In this document: piece after piece, positions 1 through 13,483 of the stretch | How the letters are laid out: every line of letters begins with the position of its first letter | How positions within the stretch are numbered: the first letter of the stretch is position 1 | Assembly (NCBI RefSeq): GCF_001638985.1 | Contig: NW_017265134.1 | Span: 4,175,464-4,239,463, forward strand | DNA length: 64,000 nucleotides | Direction: 5' to 3' | Source: Phycomyces blakesleeanus NRRL 1555(-) | Lineage: Eukaryota > Mucoromycota > Mucoromycetes > Mucorales > Phycomycetaceae | Notes under the pieces: model-generated | The model's input: only the letters and a program-made list of their open reading frames with translations | Told to the model about the DNA's origin: nothing | Databases searched by the model: none | Made by a program: the position numbers and the translations under genes

Positions 1-3000
1 GTCTGATGAAGGGTATCAATGAATTGGAGTACAACATCTGGCAGACTCCTGCCGATCAGGTTTATGTTGATGGTAAAATACTAATATCAAAACCTATAAC
101 ACTTAATCCTATAAACAAACAAGACATACATACATACTTATTAAATTTATACTTGCTGCCCTTTTTTTTCTGTTGATATCTAGTTCTCAAAAAGAACAAG
201 TCTGTTGTATCTGACAACCGTAACCGCAAGGGATACGAAGACCAAAAGTGGGAAGAGGAGCTGCGTGCCGAGCTGGCCAAGAAGAAGGGTATCACCACCG
301 CCCAGAAGCTTACCCGTGAAGAGCAGGTCATTCTTGACGCCCAGCGTAAAAAGGAACACGAGATCCGCGACCACGTGCAGCAGGTCTACGAAAAGATCAC
401 TCTCGGACTCCACATCGTGCGTGCCCTGGTCTCCGGCAATGTCGAGGCACTCTCGGACCACCTTGTTATCCTGGTGCGCGTCCTGCTTGACCTGGCCACC
501 AAAAAGAATGCCGGTCTTTTGGTCGGCCACGACATCACCAACACTTACCTCCAGATCGGCCTCTGCGTCACCGATAGCATTCTTCCGATCCGTGAAGCCA
601 TCGGTCTGGCCACCTTGCGTTCCAACAACGTAGACCAGATCCCGTCCCGCTGGCTCGACGAGCCCCTGGGAGACCTGGTGGCCCGCATTCTTTATCGCCT
701 GCGCTTCATCACCGAAAGCCAGCCTTTGCCACCTTCGTCGTTTGCCTACTGTTTCCCCGTACTCCAGCAGGTGCTTGTCCAGGGCGGCATCGACTGTCCC
801 GAGGACGAGGACGAGGACAGCGAAAATGAGTTGGCCCAGATCACCATGGCGATCGACATCATTGGCTTCCACTGCCCCCAGGGTGACTCGACAATCTTGC
901 CTCGAAAGGAGATGATCAACGGTCTGTTGCTGAGCATCAAGGAGTACCCCCAGTGCACCAAGAGCGCCAAGTTGGCCTTGATTTCCTTGTGTGAGGCCAT
1001 GGCCGACAATGTCACTCTTGATGAAATCAATGCCTTGCTCAACGGTCTCTTGTCAAACGAATCACTTGTTCGCCATGCAGCTCTACAGGGTTTGGAGGTA
1101 AGAAAGAAACTTAATTTATAAAAGCACACACACATTATATATTTATATTTACAATAAATTTACTAAATTTTTTTTTTCTCTTTAGCTTCTTGATTTGACA
1201 GATATTGACTACTCACCCGAACTTTGGGTCGCATGTCACGATGACAATGAGACAAACGCCGAGTTGGCAAAGATCCAATGGCAAGACAATGCCATGGAGG
1301 TTGACGAGGCTTACAAAGGACAATTGCTGGACTATGCTGGTAAGTACATCTTATTCATTTAGAAAGAAAGAGAAAGAGAGAAAATCAAAGGTACTGACCG
1401 ACTTTGTATTTAGTTTCCGACATTGCCTTTGTCAGATCTGCTGCCAGTCGATCCATTGCTGAGGCATTAGAACACTATCCTGAAACTGCCACTGATACTC
1501 TCGAGGCCATCTATGCCTTGTACAAGAAAAAGGTACATATACACATATATACAAAAAAAAGATGATCAATAAACTAAAGAAAACAAAATCAATAAATAAA
1601 TAAATGTATAGGCTGCTCCTCTTGATCCTGAATTCGATCAATACGGCATGGTCATTCCCGAAACTCTCAACCGTCAGGACCCCTGGCAAGCACGCTCTGG
1701 CTTGGCCATCACATTAAAGGCCTCTGCTCCTTACATCTCGCTCGAAGACGCCCTGAGCCTCTCCAGATTCCTTATCAACGACGAGGCCCTGGGTGACCGC
1801 GACGAAGGTGTCCGCAAGCTGATGGTTGAAGCCGGTCTGGCCGCAATCAAGACCTACGGCAAGGACTCTGTCCAGGACTTCCTGAAGATCTATGAGACCT
1901 ACCTCAACACCAAGGCTCCTAACAACCAGACCCATGACTACATTCGCCAGTCAGCCGTCATTCTCTACGGCGGTGCTGCGGGTTACTTGCAACAGGGCGA
2001 CCCCAAGGTCCGTACTGCGGTCGACAAGCTCATCGAGACTCTCGAGACACCTTCCGAGGTCGTCCAGAGTGCCGTGTCCGAGTGCCTTCCACCTCTGATC
2101 AAGATGATCAAGGAAGACGTGCCCGCGATTTCCGAAACCTTGTTGGACAGGCTGTTCAGAAGCGAAAAGTACGCCGGTCGCCGTGGTGCGGCCTATGGTC
2201 TGGCTGGTGTGGTCAAGGGCCGTGGTATCACTGCGCTCAAGGAATGCAGCATCATGTCCAAGCTCAAGGACGCCATTGATTTCAAGCGCCCTTACGAGTA
2301 CAAGCAGGGTGCCCTGTTTGCATTCGAGACTCTGTCGGCTACTCTGGGCCGTCTGTTTGAACCCTACATCATCCAGGTCATTCCTCTTCTTCTTGTTTGC
2401 TTCGGCGACACCAACCTCGACGTCAGAGAGGCCACCTCAGATACCGCGCGTGTTATTATGAGCAAGATCAGTGGTCACTGTGTCAAGCTCATCTTGCCCT
2501 CGATCCTGACCGGTCTCGACGACCGCCAGTGGCGTACCAAGAAGGCCTCGGTCGAGCTTTTGGGTGCCATGGCCTACTGTGCCCCCAAGCAGCTCTCTGT
2601 GTCTCTTCCGAACATCATTCCTCGCATTACCGAAGTCTTGGCCGACACCCACGCCCAGGTCCAGACCGCCGCCAACCGCTCGCTGCACCAGTTCGGTGAG
2701 GTGATCAGCAACCCCGAGATCCAGGAGCTTGTGCCTGTCTTGCTCGAGGCTCTGAGCGACCCGAACTCAAAGACCATGGGTGCTCTGTCTGCTCTTCTGC
2801 GCACCTCGTTTGTCCATTACATCGACCCGCCTTCGCTGGCCCTGGTCATGCCGATCCTCGAACGTGGTCTGCGTGAGCGCGGTACCGAAGTCAAGACCAA
2901 GGCTGCCCAGATTGTCGGCAACATGGCTTCGCTGACCGACCAAAAAGATCTGATTCCTTACTTGCCCTTGGTTTTGCCGGGCGTCAAGGCTGTCCTGGCC

Positions 3001-5685
3001 GACCCTGTTCCGGATGCCCGCGGCACGGCCGCAAAGGCGCTCGGCTGCCTGGTCGAGAAGATGGGCGAGGACAACTTCGTCGGACTTGTGCCCGAGCTGT
3101 TGGATACCCTCAAGACCGACACCGGCAGTGTCGACCGCCAGGGTGCTGCCCAGGGTCTTTCCGAGGTCCTGGCCGGTCTTGGTCTCGAGCGCCTGGACGG
3201 TCTGTTGCCCGAGATCATCTCGAATGCCGACAGTCCTCGTGCCTATGTCCGCGAAGGCTTCATTTCGCTCCTCATTTACTTGCCTGCAACCTTTGGCACC
3301 CGCTTCCAGCCTTACCTGGGCCGCATCATTCCTCCGATCCTGGTCGGTCTTGCGGACGAGTCCGAGTTCGTGCGCGAGGCCTCACTGCGTGCCGGTCGCA
3401 TGATCGTGACCAACTATGCCACCAAGGCTGTCGACCTGTTGCTGCCCGAACTCGAAAAAGGTCTGTTCGACAACAACTGGCGTATTCGCCAGAGTTCGGT
3501 CCAGCTTGTCGGAGATCTTCTGTTCCGTATCACTGGTACAGTTGGTCCCAAGGGATCCAAGGGATTGGGTAACTACGAAGAAATCAAACCCGATGACGAT
3601 GGTGATGAGGATTACGGAGCCGACGAAGGAAAAAAGAAGCAGTTGTTGGATATTCTTGGCAAGGAGAGACGCGATCGTATTTTGGCTGCCCTTTATATTG
3701 TTCGCCAGGATGGTAAAGTACCAATATTATTATTATTATTATTATTATTTGTCTAGTATTCCAGAATTTTATTGCTTTTTTTTTAATTTATTTATTTATT
3801 TATATTAACTTTTTTTCTCTTTCTTTTCTTTCTTTCTGTAGCTTCTGGTATTGTTCGCCAGGCTTCTCTCCAGGTCTGGAAGGCATTGGTTAGCAACACT
3901 CCTCGTACCCTTAAGGATATTTTGGGTACTATGATGTCGATGATTATTGCCAATCTGTCGAGTGACAATTACGAGCAGCGCGCAGTGGCTGGTCGTACCT
4001 TGTCCGAACTTGTTATCAAGTTGGGTGAGAATGTATTCACCGAGACCTTGCCTCTTCTTGAAGAGTGCATGGATTCCAAGGACGAGGCTGTACGAATGGG
4101 TGTCACTGTTGCATTCAGTGAGATCATGGCTGCTGCAGGAAAGGTCCAGGTGCTTGACTTTGCTGAACGTATTATTCCTACTATCCGCAAGGCATTGTGT
4201 GATCCCTCAGCTGAGGTCAGAGAAGCTGCTGCTCAAGGTAAGAGAATAAATCAAATGCATATATGTACTTTTATTAACAAAAACTCAATTTTCTTTTCTT
4301 TTCTTTATTTATTTATTATTATTATTATTATTGTTATTATTATTCTTATTAGCCTTTGACACTCTTCACCAGAACGTTGGTGCCAGAGCCATTGACGATA
4401 TTCTTCCATCTCTACTCAACCAGCTCGAGTCATCGGACGATTCTTCGGTCTATGCACTTTCGGCACTCAAGGAAATCATGGCTGTCCGTGCTAACGTGGT
4501 CTTCCCTGTCCTTATCCCAACCTTACTGGCTGTCCCGATTACTGCGTTCAACGCACGTGCCTTAGGATCGCTTGTCACAGTTGCCGGTTCTGCACTGAAC
4601 AGACGCCTGACAACCATCCTGTCTGCGCTTGTGGAGTCTAGAATGGTCGAAGAGGACGAGGAGGTCCTGGAGCAATTGACGATCACGACCAACACCTTGA
4701 TGATGTCAATCGAAGACGAGGAGGGACTTGATACTCTCATGACCACTCTCCAGGAATACGTCCGCAGTGACTTCCCCGAGAAGAGAGCCTGTGCATGTGA
4801 CATCACGGCTGCATTCTACACCCAGAGTGAGCTCGACGCATCAGAGTATGTGCCTAACTGGCTTGATCTCTTGATCACCCTCCTCGGTGATCGTTCGCCA
4901 AAGGTCGTGCCTGCTGCCTGGAGAGCACTCAGCGCAATCACAAAGTCTGTCCCCAAGGACGAGTACGAAGAACTTGTTGCACCTGTCCGCAGATCCGTTC
5001 GCCGTGTTGGTGTTGCTGGCTGTGATGTTGCCGGTTTCTGTCTCCCCAAGGGTATCAGCCCTATTCTGCCCATCTTCTTGCAAGGTCTTATGTACGGAAA
5101 CACAGAGTGCCGTGAATTGTCTGCCCTTGGTGTTGGTATGTAAATCTGCCTTTTTTTTTTTGTTACTAACCGAAAAAAAAAACAAGAGACACATAAATGA
5201 CATTGTGATATGATATATGTATATAGTTTTAGTACCAATACTGATACTAATACTAATGATAATACTTTATATTAGGTGATCTCATTGATCGTACATCACC
5301 TGATGCTCTTAAGCCATTTGTTACTCAAATCACTGGTCCTCTCATTCGTATTGCTGGTGATCGTCATCCTTCCCAGGTCAAGGCTGCCATTTTACAAACA
5401 TTGAGGTAAGATATCCAACTATCTATCTATATATATATACAAATGACATGAATTGCTTTAATATTCAATATTAATAATAATCATTCTTTATTTTATAGTT
5501 TGCTTCTGACAAAGGTACCAATGCACTTGAGACCATTCATGCCTCAGCTCCAGCGTACCTTCACAAAGGCTATTTCTGATGCTACTGATGACCTTGTGCG
5601 TGAACGTGCCGAAGAAGCACTTGAGCTGTGGAAGAAGATTGGCTCAGCATCTGCTCGTCCTGAAAAGAAACCTCTTGCTGCCTAA
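1..5685 (+). CDS. GCN1: GCN1, eIF2-alpha kinase activator (5' truncated by window edge)
   Basis: This is the C-terminal 1617 residues of the ribosome-associated HEAT-repeat protein that, with GCN20, passes the uncharged-tRNA signal to the kinase GCN2. I read nine exons: 1-72, 184-1097, 1186-1339, 1414-1532, 1612-3712, 3842-4237, 4353-5135, 5276-5405 and 5499-5685. All introns are GT-AG, all phases join, and the stop is TAA. The product is an unbroken array of HEAT-like helical repeats, including the stretch related to the EF3 N-terminal region (motifs such as [16 protein letters not shown] and [13 protein letters not shown]). GCN1 proteins are usually near 2600-2700 residues, so roughly 1000 N-terminal residues lie to the left of the window. 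The GCN2-binding (RWD-binding) region should lie in exons 6-7. Exon 5 is more GC-rich than its surroundings, typical of a highly expressed housekeeping gene. Family assignment is confident; splice sites are inferred from frame and consensus. Confidence 0.95.
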
Positions 5686-8547
5686 ATCAGACCAACAAAG
5701 CAATGAATGAACATGAAACAATTACAACTACACTCCACTACACTACGCTACACTAAAACTACATTACAATACTATATAAAAAATACTAAAAAAGAAATCT
5801 TTACAAAAAATTATAAATGAAAAAAGATTGTTATAATTCTAAACACACAAACAAAAATGCATACATAAATACATATATACATACACCAATGTACATGTTA
5901 TAAAGAAAACCTGGTTCTTGTTCCGTATCTGTCTCTGTCTCTTTACAGCCCATATACGCTTATATATCTATATAACGCATTTGGCTACTATTACTGACTA
6001 TTAAGAATAACCTTTAATTATAATGATGATGATAATGATATGTCAAATGGTCTGGTTGCTCTTGTGTTATAACATCATGAGTATAGATGACATGTAGAAA
6101 TCATCACATTCAAACAAATCCAAGCCTTATTTTGTTTTTGTTTTTGTTTTGACAAGAGTTGGGCTTGATAGTAAGATATACAATTGATCTTTATCTTGAG
6201 TTTTTTTTTTTTTAAGAAAATAAAATATTTGAACACAAGGAATTAGGACACACAAACGTTCAGTGTCTGTGCAAAGCCAAACAACCAAAAGAGAGAAACA
6301 CACGTACATAATTCTTATCCAATAATAATAATAATAATAATATTAGTATTAGTACTAGTACCAAGAAATGATTATCTATCTATCCACTAATCTGTGTATA
6401 TGTGTAGAGCAAGTATTTGATAGCCTTTTCCCTTTAGATAAACATCTATTTTATTATCAGATTTTCAAGAAATAATTTATTTATTTATTTTTTTTGGTTC
6501 AAAAATTTGGGTAAAAATAAAATGATGTCTTCTTTTTTCTTTTTGGATACTCGAACATAATAAAATAAGTCTAAGCTTCTTTCACTCTATTTATTTTTTT
6601 GAGTTTCTGGTTTGCATTTTTGTTTTAATAAATCCAAATATATAAATAACTAAATAAATAAATAAATAAAATGTAAGACGTTCTTGTGTATCGACCTCAA
6701 GTTCTTGATAGCCAATAATATCAAAAAAATATATCTATCTTTATGCACAAATGTGTCTCACCTAACCCACTGTCTTCTCCCATGCACCAACAAAAAAATC
6801 CGGAGTAACAAGTAACAAGTAACAAGTACAACAAGTAAAGCACGTACAACATATAAATATAAATATAAAAAGGAGTGGGGATAACCAAAAAAGAAAATGG
6901 TAGGGTAGGGTAGGAGAGGGTAGGAGAGGGATAAACCATTAGAAACAGATGTAACTCTTCTTCTTCGTCTTTGTTAACACGTGAATTGACATACAATGAA
7001 CAAAAGAATATACCTATTGTGTTCCTTGTTTCTTCTTTTTTTTCTTTTCTTTTCTTTATCCGTGAAGATCTCTAGTATATTTATAAATCCAAACACAAAT
7101 ATATATATATATAATCCTTTTTTTTTTAAAAAAATAAAATAAAATAAAGAAAGAAAGAAAGAAAGAAAGTTTATACAATAGTACTGATAAAGATTATAAA
7201 ATAAAATAAAAAATGCATCTTTATTATCCGCCAAAACTATATGTGTATTCTTGTCCTTTGTAGACCAGTCAATTTTTGATGTTCCCAGCCAGGGGACCGT
7301 GCACGCGGTAAAGAAGTTTGGGAGGATAACAACCAGAGAATATTTGTATACATATTTATATATTTATATGTGTGCGTATAGGTCGTAAGTTGTAGGTTGT
7401 GAGTGTAATTATAGAATAACCAAAAAAGAAAGTAAGAGAAGGAAAAAAAAACACTGTATCAAGAGGGTACCCCTGGTTAGCCTTCTTATCTTTATTTTAT
7501 TTTATTTTATTTTTCCTTTAGTTCTCGTGTCAGTGATACTATTACTTTTTGGTTAATATATTTCTTACTATAGGTTCGTAGATTTATATATATATATATG
7601 CGTTTGTGTGTGTGTGTTTCTTTTCGATCTACTCCCTGAATAAACAAGGAGTATCTATGATGATAAATTACTCTATTAAAAATTAAATCTTTAATCATCA
7701 CCATAGTTACTGTTATCGTTGTTTTGTTATTACTATTATTTAATAAAAAGGAGATTGATAATAAATAATAATATATATATATATATATATAATGTTGTCT
7801 CTTGTTCTGGATGTCATGGCAACACAGCTGACCTTTCGGAGAATGTAAACTAGACAGGATGGTTACTATGTTCCGACCTTGCCGAAAATAAAAAATAAAA
7901 ATAAAAATAAAATCAGTGTTGCACACACGTACACACAAACTTTTTTTTTTTTTTGGTTGCCAATAGTAACAAAAAGTTAATATCTAGTTTCCTAGCGACA
8001 GATTATTTTTTTTTCTTTAAAAGAAGAGGAGGAATAGTTGAATATATAAATAAAATAAAAATAGCTCCAACCAATTGTCGATTTCTTGAGGATATACTTT
8101 TATTTTGATATCTGTATATATATTTAGATCGCTATTGTTTCCAAGGAGATAGACCTATAGAAATAAATAAATAAAAGAAAGAAAGAAATAAGAGAAGAAG
8201 AAAAAAAAACATTGTAGAATTTGGTAATTTCCAAATGAAATCCATTGGCTTCAAACTCCATAGCTCCAAGAGAGAAAAGAAAGAAAAAAAAACCCTTGTT
8301 TTTTTTCCCTTTCAATCGGACATCACAATTGCTATTCTAGAAATCACATGTCAAAGAGCAAACTCATAGTATTTAAACATATAATACTAAAAAAATAAAA
8401 AAAGAAAGAAAGAAAGAGATAATACAAATATAAATATTCATCAGAAATTCCTCCTTTGGTCCATTAAAGAAAACTATCTATTCATCTATTCATCAAGCAA
8501 TCCAAGCATTCATTCATCCAATCAATTATATTTCTTATTTTGTTTCC
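5686..8547. other. Intergenic spacer, GCN1 3' UTR to MIT gene promoter
   Basis: I found no gene here. The first few hundred bases after the GCN1 stop are A-rich and probably 3' UTR. The rest is AT-rich with TTTTATT, TAAATAAA, GAAA and (AT)n microsatellites and a GGTAG-type repeat near 6900-6930. A short GC-richer patch at about 7285-7325 does not extend into an ORF. The last 200 bases before 8548 are probably the 5' UTR and promoter of the next gene. I saw no tRNA-like arms. Confidence 0.6.
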
Positions 8548-10355
8548 ATGACTTCCTTTGTGTCTTCAATACTTCACCACTCGGCAAACAAGCTAGATGA
8601 TATGTCATTTCTTGGAAAGTCAAGCAAACGGAAACCAACACCTCAATCTCATCAACATCAACATCAACATCAACAAAGAACTTCGAATCTATCTCGATTC
8701 GCTCTTCCTGAATCAGACTCTGATGTCAGTGCACTAGTTTACCACGCCCAATCCAGAACAGCGGCAACAACAATGGCTGCTTCACAACCACAGGCACAGG
8801 CACAGGCACAATCTCAATCCCAATCGCACTTACAATCGCCTCCACCATACAACCATAGCCCTCACTCTAGTCCTGTCCCGTCTCCTAGCACATCATGGAC
8901 TTCGGAAATGAGTTTCCTAGCTGAAAAAATTAGAAACGACACTGCTGCTCTAATGGGCAGCAGTAATAGTAATAATACCAATAACAGTAAACAGGCCGCA
9001 AACCTGGATCGTCGAAGTATTTCTCAGGGCATGAAATTGGTTTCTATTGCGGCTGATGAGTATGACGACGGCAATGAGTCGGTTGCTTTGGATATCTATT
9101 TGACGGGTCTGGATAAAATATTAATGGCCTTGCCAAGTAAGTTTCACAAACCCACAAAAGACCACAATAAAATATACATAAATGCATATATTTTTATGTA
9201 CAATTATATGTACATCTAAATGTTTTATAAATCTTGTCTCATCTCATTGGTTGTCTTAATAGACAAGACCGATCCAAAGACAAAGTTGGCTTTACGTGAA
9301 AAACTATTTAGGTAAATTTCTAAATTAACTACTATTAGTTTCAATATATAATATATAATATATATTTATCCTGACACTTTTCCTGTTTCTAAAACACGTT
9401 TTTATATTTATTATATTTATTATTATTTGGACACAGCGTGGAAGAACGTGTGGGTATCTTGAACCTTGGCGCACAACATAGCCAGAAACAGCAACAAAAG
9501 CAGAGATTGTCGATCCAAGCCTCAACCGAGCAGCCACACATTGTCACACACAATGAACCAAGGGCGTTTCTTGAGTCTTCAAACCTCCTTTCTAGGATTA
9601 CAAATACCATGGGGGTCATTAGCAATATCAAGAATCATGCTTCCCAATATGGCAGCCAAGACTTGCCAGTAGTATCATCATCATCACAATCAGTAGAACA
9701 ACAGCAGCAGCGACAGCAAAGAAATAATAGATCCGAAACTTATCAACAGACCACCACGCGTTCGTCTCCTCCTATCATGACATCTTCCTCTGATCCTATC
9801 CATCGCTTTAAGCGATTCGGTCAGCTGATGATTAGCACTTCGGTATCCTGTGCCGTAGCAGTCAAGCGATCTCCTTTGCCAGGTAATAAAACCTATATAT
9901 ATAATTTATCTGTGAAATGAAAATATCGTGCTTATAAATTTTGTATTTCAATACAATTTTTATATTTAGATATTTTGTACTTCTTATTTGGATATTTCCT
10001 GCAACTTCTTCTTTGGCTGGATACCCAGTACAACATCATCCAAAAGATCCAGAATTTTATGATCGAATGTGTCAAACTGCTTCTGGAGGCTGATGAAGAG
10101 TACCGGCTGCATGAGTATATTTCAGAGGCACTCTACATGTTGTTTGCTGCTAGTCTCAAAGCTGCTGTTGCATTCAAGGAGGCGCCTAGCTATCAAGTTC
10201 CACAACAGAACAACAGAAACAGTTCAAAAAGACATTCACACTACAGCGAATTACCACAGAAACAACCAGAGGCACAGATTGAGTATTATTCAACAGAGAT
10301 TGCACAACCTTTACCTCCACCCCAGAGTTCGAGTTGGGTACGGTCACTGTGGTAA
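8548..10355 (+). CDS. MIT-domain protein, 489 aa
   Basis: Four exons join in frame: 8548-9136, 9263-9311, 9437-9882 and 9970-10355, ending in TAA. Residues about 158-225 form an MIT (microtubule interacting and trafficking) helical domain, recognisable from GMKLVSIAADEYDDGNESVA followed by YLTGLDKILMALP. MIT domains bind ESCRT-III tails or act in endosomal and midbody proteins. The N-terminal 150 residues are low complexity: a His/Gln run (residues 35-43), a QAQAQ/SQSQ run (82-93), and Pro/Ser-rich and Asn-rich tracts. After a second Gln-rich linker, residues about 362-379 (DILYFLFGYFLQLLLWLD) are strongly hydrophobic, then comes an acidic helical region. There is no AAA ATPase or protease domain, so this is not Vps4 or a calpain. 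The partner and exact role are unknown. The ATG at 8548 is the first in frame. Confidence 0.85.
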
Positions 10356-12140
10356 AAAAAAAATACAAATGCTGCCAAACCAGAAAAAGAACAAAAAAAA
10401 TTTCATTCAAACAAATGCACAAACATACAAACAAACACAAGCAACTACAATACACTACACTACAATACAATACGCACCACAGCACGAACACACAAGAAAA
10501 CCATCAAACAAACAAACAAACAAGTTCATTCATATACATCCAGACCATACTTCTTCATTGAAAATCAACAATTGGTACACAGCAAATATAAACTCACTCA
10601 CAGAAAGAGTGATAGAGATATAGAGATAGATAAAAGGAAGGAAGGAATGATGGTGGTAGGGGAGGTTTTACTATATTTCCCCACCATTATTATCAAGAGC
10701 AAAACGAAATCTATTGAGACCAAAAAAGAAAGAAACATGCACAAAAACAGACAAAAACTTATTACAAAGATGTACATATCTCAATTATAGCAGTGCTATT
10801 GAGTTTATAACTTGGTTGGATCAAATCTTTTTTATTTTTTATTTTTTTTTATTCTTCATTTCCATTCCCCACTCTCTCTTTTTTTTATATATATTATTAT
10901 TTTCATTTTATTCAAAATTGAACCATTAATTCTTCTTTTGTTTCAAAAACAATAATAATATTAATCATATTAATTATAGTATTAAGCTGTCTTATTGTCT
11001 TCCTTTTTCATTGAGACCATAATACAAAAAAAAACCCTACTTTTGGTTGGGCTTATCTTAATTATCATTATCATGGGTTTTTGATTGTTGTGTGTGTTTT
11101 TTTTTTTTTTAAAAAAAGAGTACAAAATAATAATAATGAGAATTGTGCGTCATTTTGCTAGTCAATAAAATATCTGATTTGTACACAATAACACAATAAC
11201 ATAGTAACCCAGTAACAATGAATGAGTGGATTAAGTGTATTTGGCTATTGGTCAATTTGTCGAATATATATATATATATAAATAAATAAATATTATCTCT
11301 CTCTGTATGTGTGTAATTACCTTGATGAATTACTACTACCTACAGACCATTACACTATAATGCGGTGTATTATAATGTACTATAGTGTGCTATAGTGCAC
11401 TGCATTGTACTATACTGTACTATAGTGCATTATAGTGTACTGTAGATTTTGCTTGTTTTGATGTACAAAATACACCTTTTACAGAAATCATTAGCGCCTC
11501 TCTTTGTCGCCTTCTCCTTCTTTTTCTTTGTCCAAAACAGTGTAACCAAAGCGGAAAGCCTTTCAATTTCTTTCTTTTTTTTGTTTTTTTTTTGTTTTTG
11601 GCTCTTCCACGGTTGTAGTACGACATATTATTTCTTAATCATAATAACCATAGTAAACCAAGAATATGCCTTTCTCATTGAGAAAAAAAAAGGCCTAAAA
11701 TAAGAAGACCTTGTACAATACATATATATTGGTTGTGGTGGTAGTTCCTCAAACAAAACGGAAATAAAAAGGCATGTCAATTTATATATCCATATTTATA
11801 TTTTTGCCCACAAGAATATGTGTTTTGTCATTGTAATTGTAATTAATCTCACAGTTACTTTTTGTTGTTATTGTTGTTGTTGACACATACGATAGAATAA
11901 AAGTACTTTATACAAAATAGACATAACTGGCTTATATATATATATATATATATATATGTAGTTTTGTATCACTACTAGTATTACTTCTTTACTGTATATA
12001 TATATATATATTTGGTTTTTTATTTTTTTATTTTTGGAGAGATGGAGAGATGAGGAGAAAAGCTAGAGATATAGGTAGATGTAAGAACGGAGGTAAAGAG
12101 GTAGAAATAGAGAGAGATATGAATTTGGTGGTAAAGGCTT
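10356..12140. other. Convergent intergenic spacer
   Basis: This lies between the 3' ends of the MIT gene (+) and the MOB2-like gene (-). It contains A/T microsatellites, several (AT)n tracts (11262-11280, 11935-11956, 11996-12010) and the decamer array listed separately. I found no supported gene. Confidence 0.6.
11350..11446. repeat. Degenerate 10-bp tandem array, TACTATAGTG-like
   Basis: About eight consecutive 10-bp units vary around TACTATAGTG (TATTATAATG, TACTATAGTG, TGCTATAGTG and so on). The unit is nearly self-complementary, so each is a small inverted repeat, and the period matches one helical turn. It lies between two convergent 3' ends. No function can be read from it. Confidence 0.7.
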
Positions 12141-13483
12141 TCATGAAATAACCCCATTCTTACTCATGGTGTCAATGAGTTCTTGGAGTGGTTGAGTTTC
12201 TTTCTTGTCGAGCAAGTCAAATTCTCTGGCGAATGAAATGAAGTGAGCAAACAGTGAATTGAAATGAGGTTCTTCATGTAGTGAGAGAATCTTGTCATAG
12301 TGGTGGTGGTAAATGTGAGCAAACAGACGGAAAAGCTGGCTAAACACCTTTCTCACAGCAGCAGGCATTTCACGAGCAGGGAAGTCTCGACCTATCAAAA
12401 TTTTAATTATAAAAGAAGAAATGATTTTTTTTTGTTAAAGAGAATATGGATATATATATATATATATATATAGATAGATGTTTGTAGAGCTTATCTTTAA
12501 TTTTGTTCTTTCTTTTACCTGCTTTTGTTGGGAATAAGGATTCATCATCTAGCAAATTTTGTATGCTTGCTGTCATGAAATCAATGTATTGAGGTGCAGG
12601 AAGCTTGACTTTCTTTGACACTGAATCTGACCAGGTATATTCGACTCTGTAATTAAATATAGACCCACACAAATATTGACAGGTCATTACAATTTTAGAT
12701 TCTTCCCCCCCCCCCCCCCCCCCCCCCTCTCTCTCTCTTTATCTTTACGAACAAAAGCATTAATATCAACTAACCCTGGACCTCCAGACATAGTAGGGCA
12801 ACTCTGGGCAGTACAAAAGTCGTTGATTGATCCATAGACCAAGTTAAGGCAGTTGAAGAATTCAAAGGCTATGAAAAATAAGCATAATCATATTTTAGAA
12901 TTAAAATGTATACTCTACGCCATAATCGCACAAATACACACACACACACACACACACACACAAATTCCAACTACCATAACCATCGCCATCACCATTGCCA
13001 AAGAAAAAGCAAAAAGAAAGAAGATATATATATATATATATATATATAGAACTTACTATTGAATGCAAGCCATTCATTGACATCAACATATTTGGGAAGT
13101 TCTATAATCGTCTTGAAGTTTCCCTTTACAAGCATGTGCGTTACATATGGATTGCACAAAAAGAGTGGCTTGCTCTGAGATGTGCTTGATGATTTACTCT
13201 TGGCTGCCTTGTTACGTTTTCCACCGAGACTTGATGAATATAAAACATGAAGATTGTGTATATTGTTTTTTTTTATTTTATTTTTAAATATTTATTAGTA
13301 CACAATAATTATTCAATTCAATTCACTTCTTCTTCTTCTTGTTGATGCTGTTTGATATTATGGTTGACTTTACTTCATCATAAATGACTATCTATACATG
13401 TATGTGCATAATATACAATCTATATTTTTTCTTTTTCTTCTTTTTTCATTTTTCGAGAATTACCTAAAGTTGAGAAAGCTCAT
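12141..13483 (-). CDS. mob2: MOB2-like NDR/LATS kinase activator, 221 aa
   Basis: Mob family proteins bind and activate NDR/LATS kinases; the MOB2 class works with Cbk1/Orb6-type kinases in polarity and cell separation. Five exons on the minus strand join in frame: 13483-13464, 13229-13057, 12868-12775, 12646-12519 and 12391-12141 (stop TGA). The first coding exon is only 20 bases. The Mob zinc site is complete: C83 and C88 (CTAQSC) and H164 and H169 (HIYHHH). Other Mob signatures are [30 protein letters not shown] and LFPTKAGRDFP. The C-terminal [20 protein letters not shown] followed by KKE favours the MOB2 branch over MOB1. Length is normal for the family. The introns carry unusually heavy microsatellites (poly-C, AC and AT). 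Confidence 0.92.
12705..12738. repeat. 23-base poly-C run plus (TC)n in a MOB2 intron
   Basis: An uninterrupted run of 23 C (12705-12727) is followed by TCTCTCTC. It lies in the intron between exons 3 and 4 of the MOB2-like gene. On the transcribed strand it reads (GA)n then G23, about 35 bases downstream of the 5' splice site, so the pre-mRNA would carry a long G tract. Confidence 0.95.
12935..13049. repeat. (AC)n and (AT)n microsatellites in a MOB2 intron
   Basis: A CA dinucleotide run at 12935-12961 and an AT run at 13024-13049 sit in the intron between exons 2 and 3 of the minus-strand MOB2-like gene. The ORFs that cross them are repeat shadows. Confidence 0.9.

Noticed and set aside
180..872. 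Long minus-strand ORF opposite GCN1, and other antisense ORFs through exon 5
   Set aside because: Antisense shadows of a well-supported exon in GC-richer coding sequence.
6900..6935. GGGTAGGGTAGGG-like tract as telomeric repeat
   Set aside because: Only a few degenerate units, far from any end and mixed with GGAGAGGGTAG; a simple microsatellite.
10572..10929. Two short ORFs 3' of the MIT gene
   Set aside because: Low-complexity Lys/Ile/Phe translations of AT-rich 3' UTR sequence.
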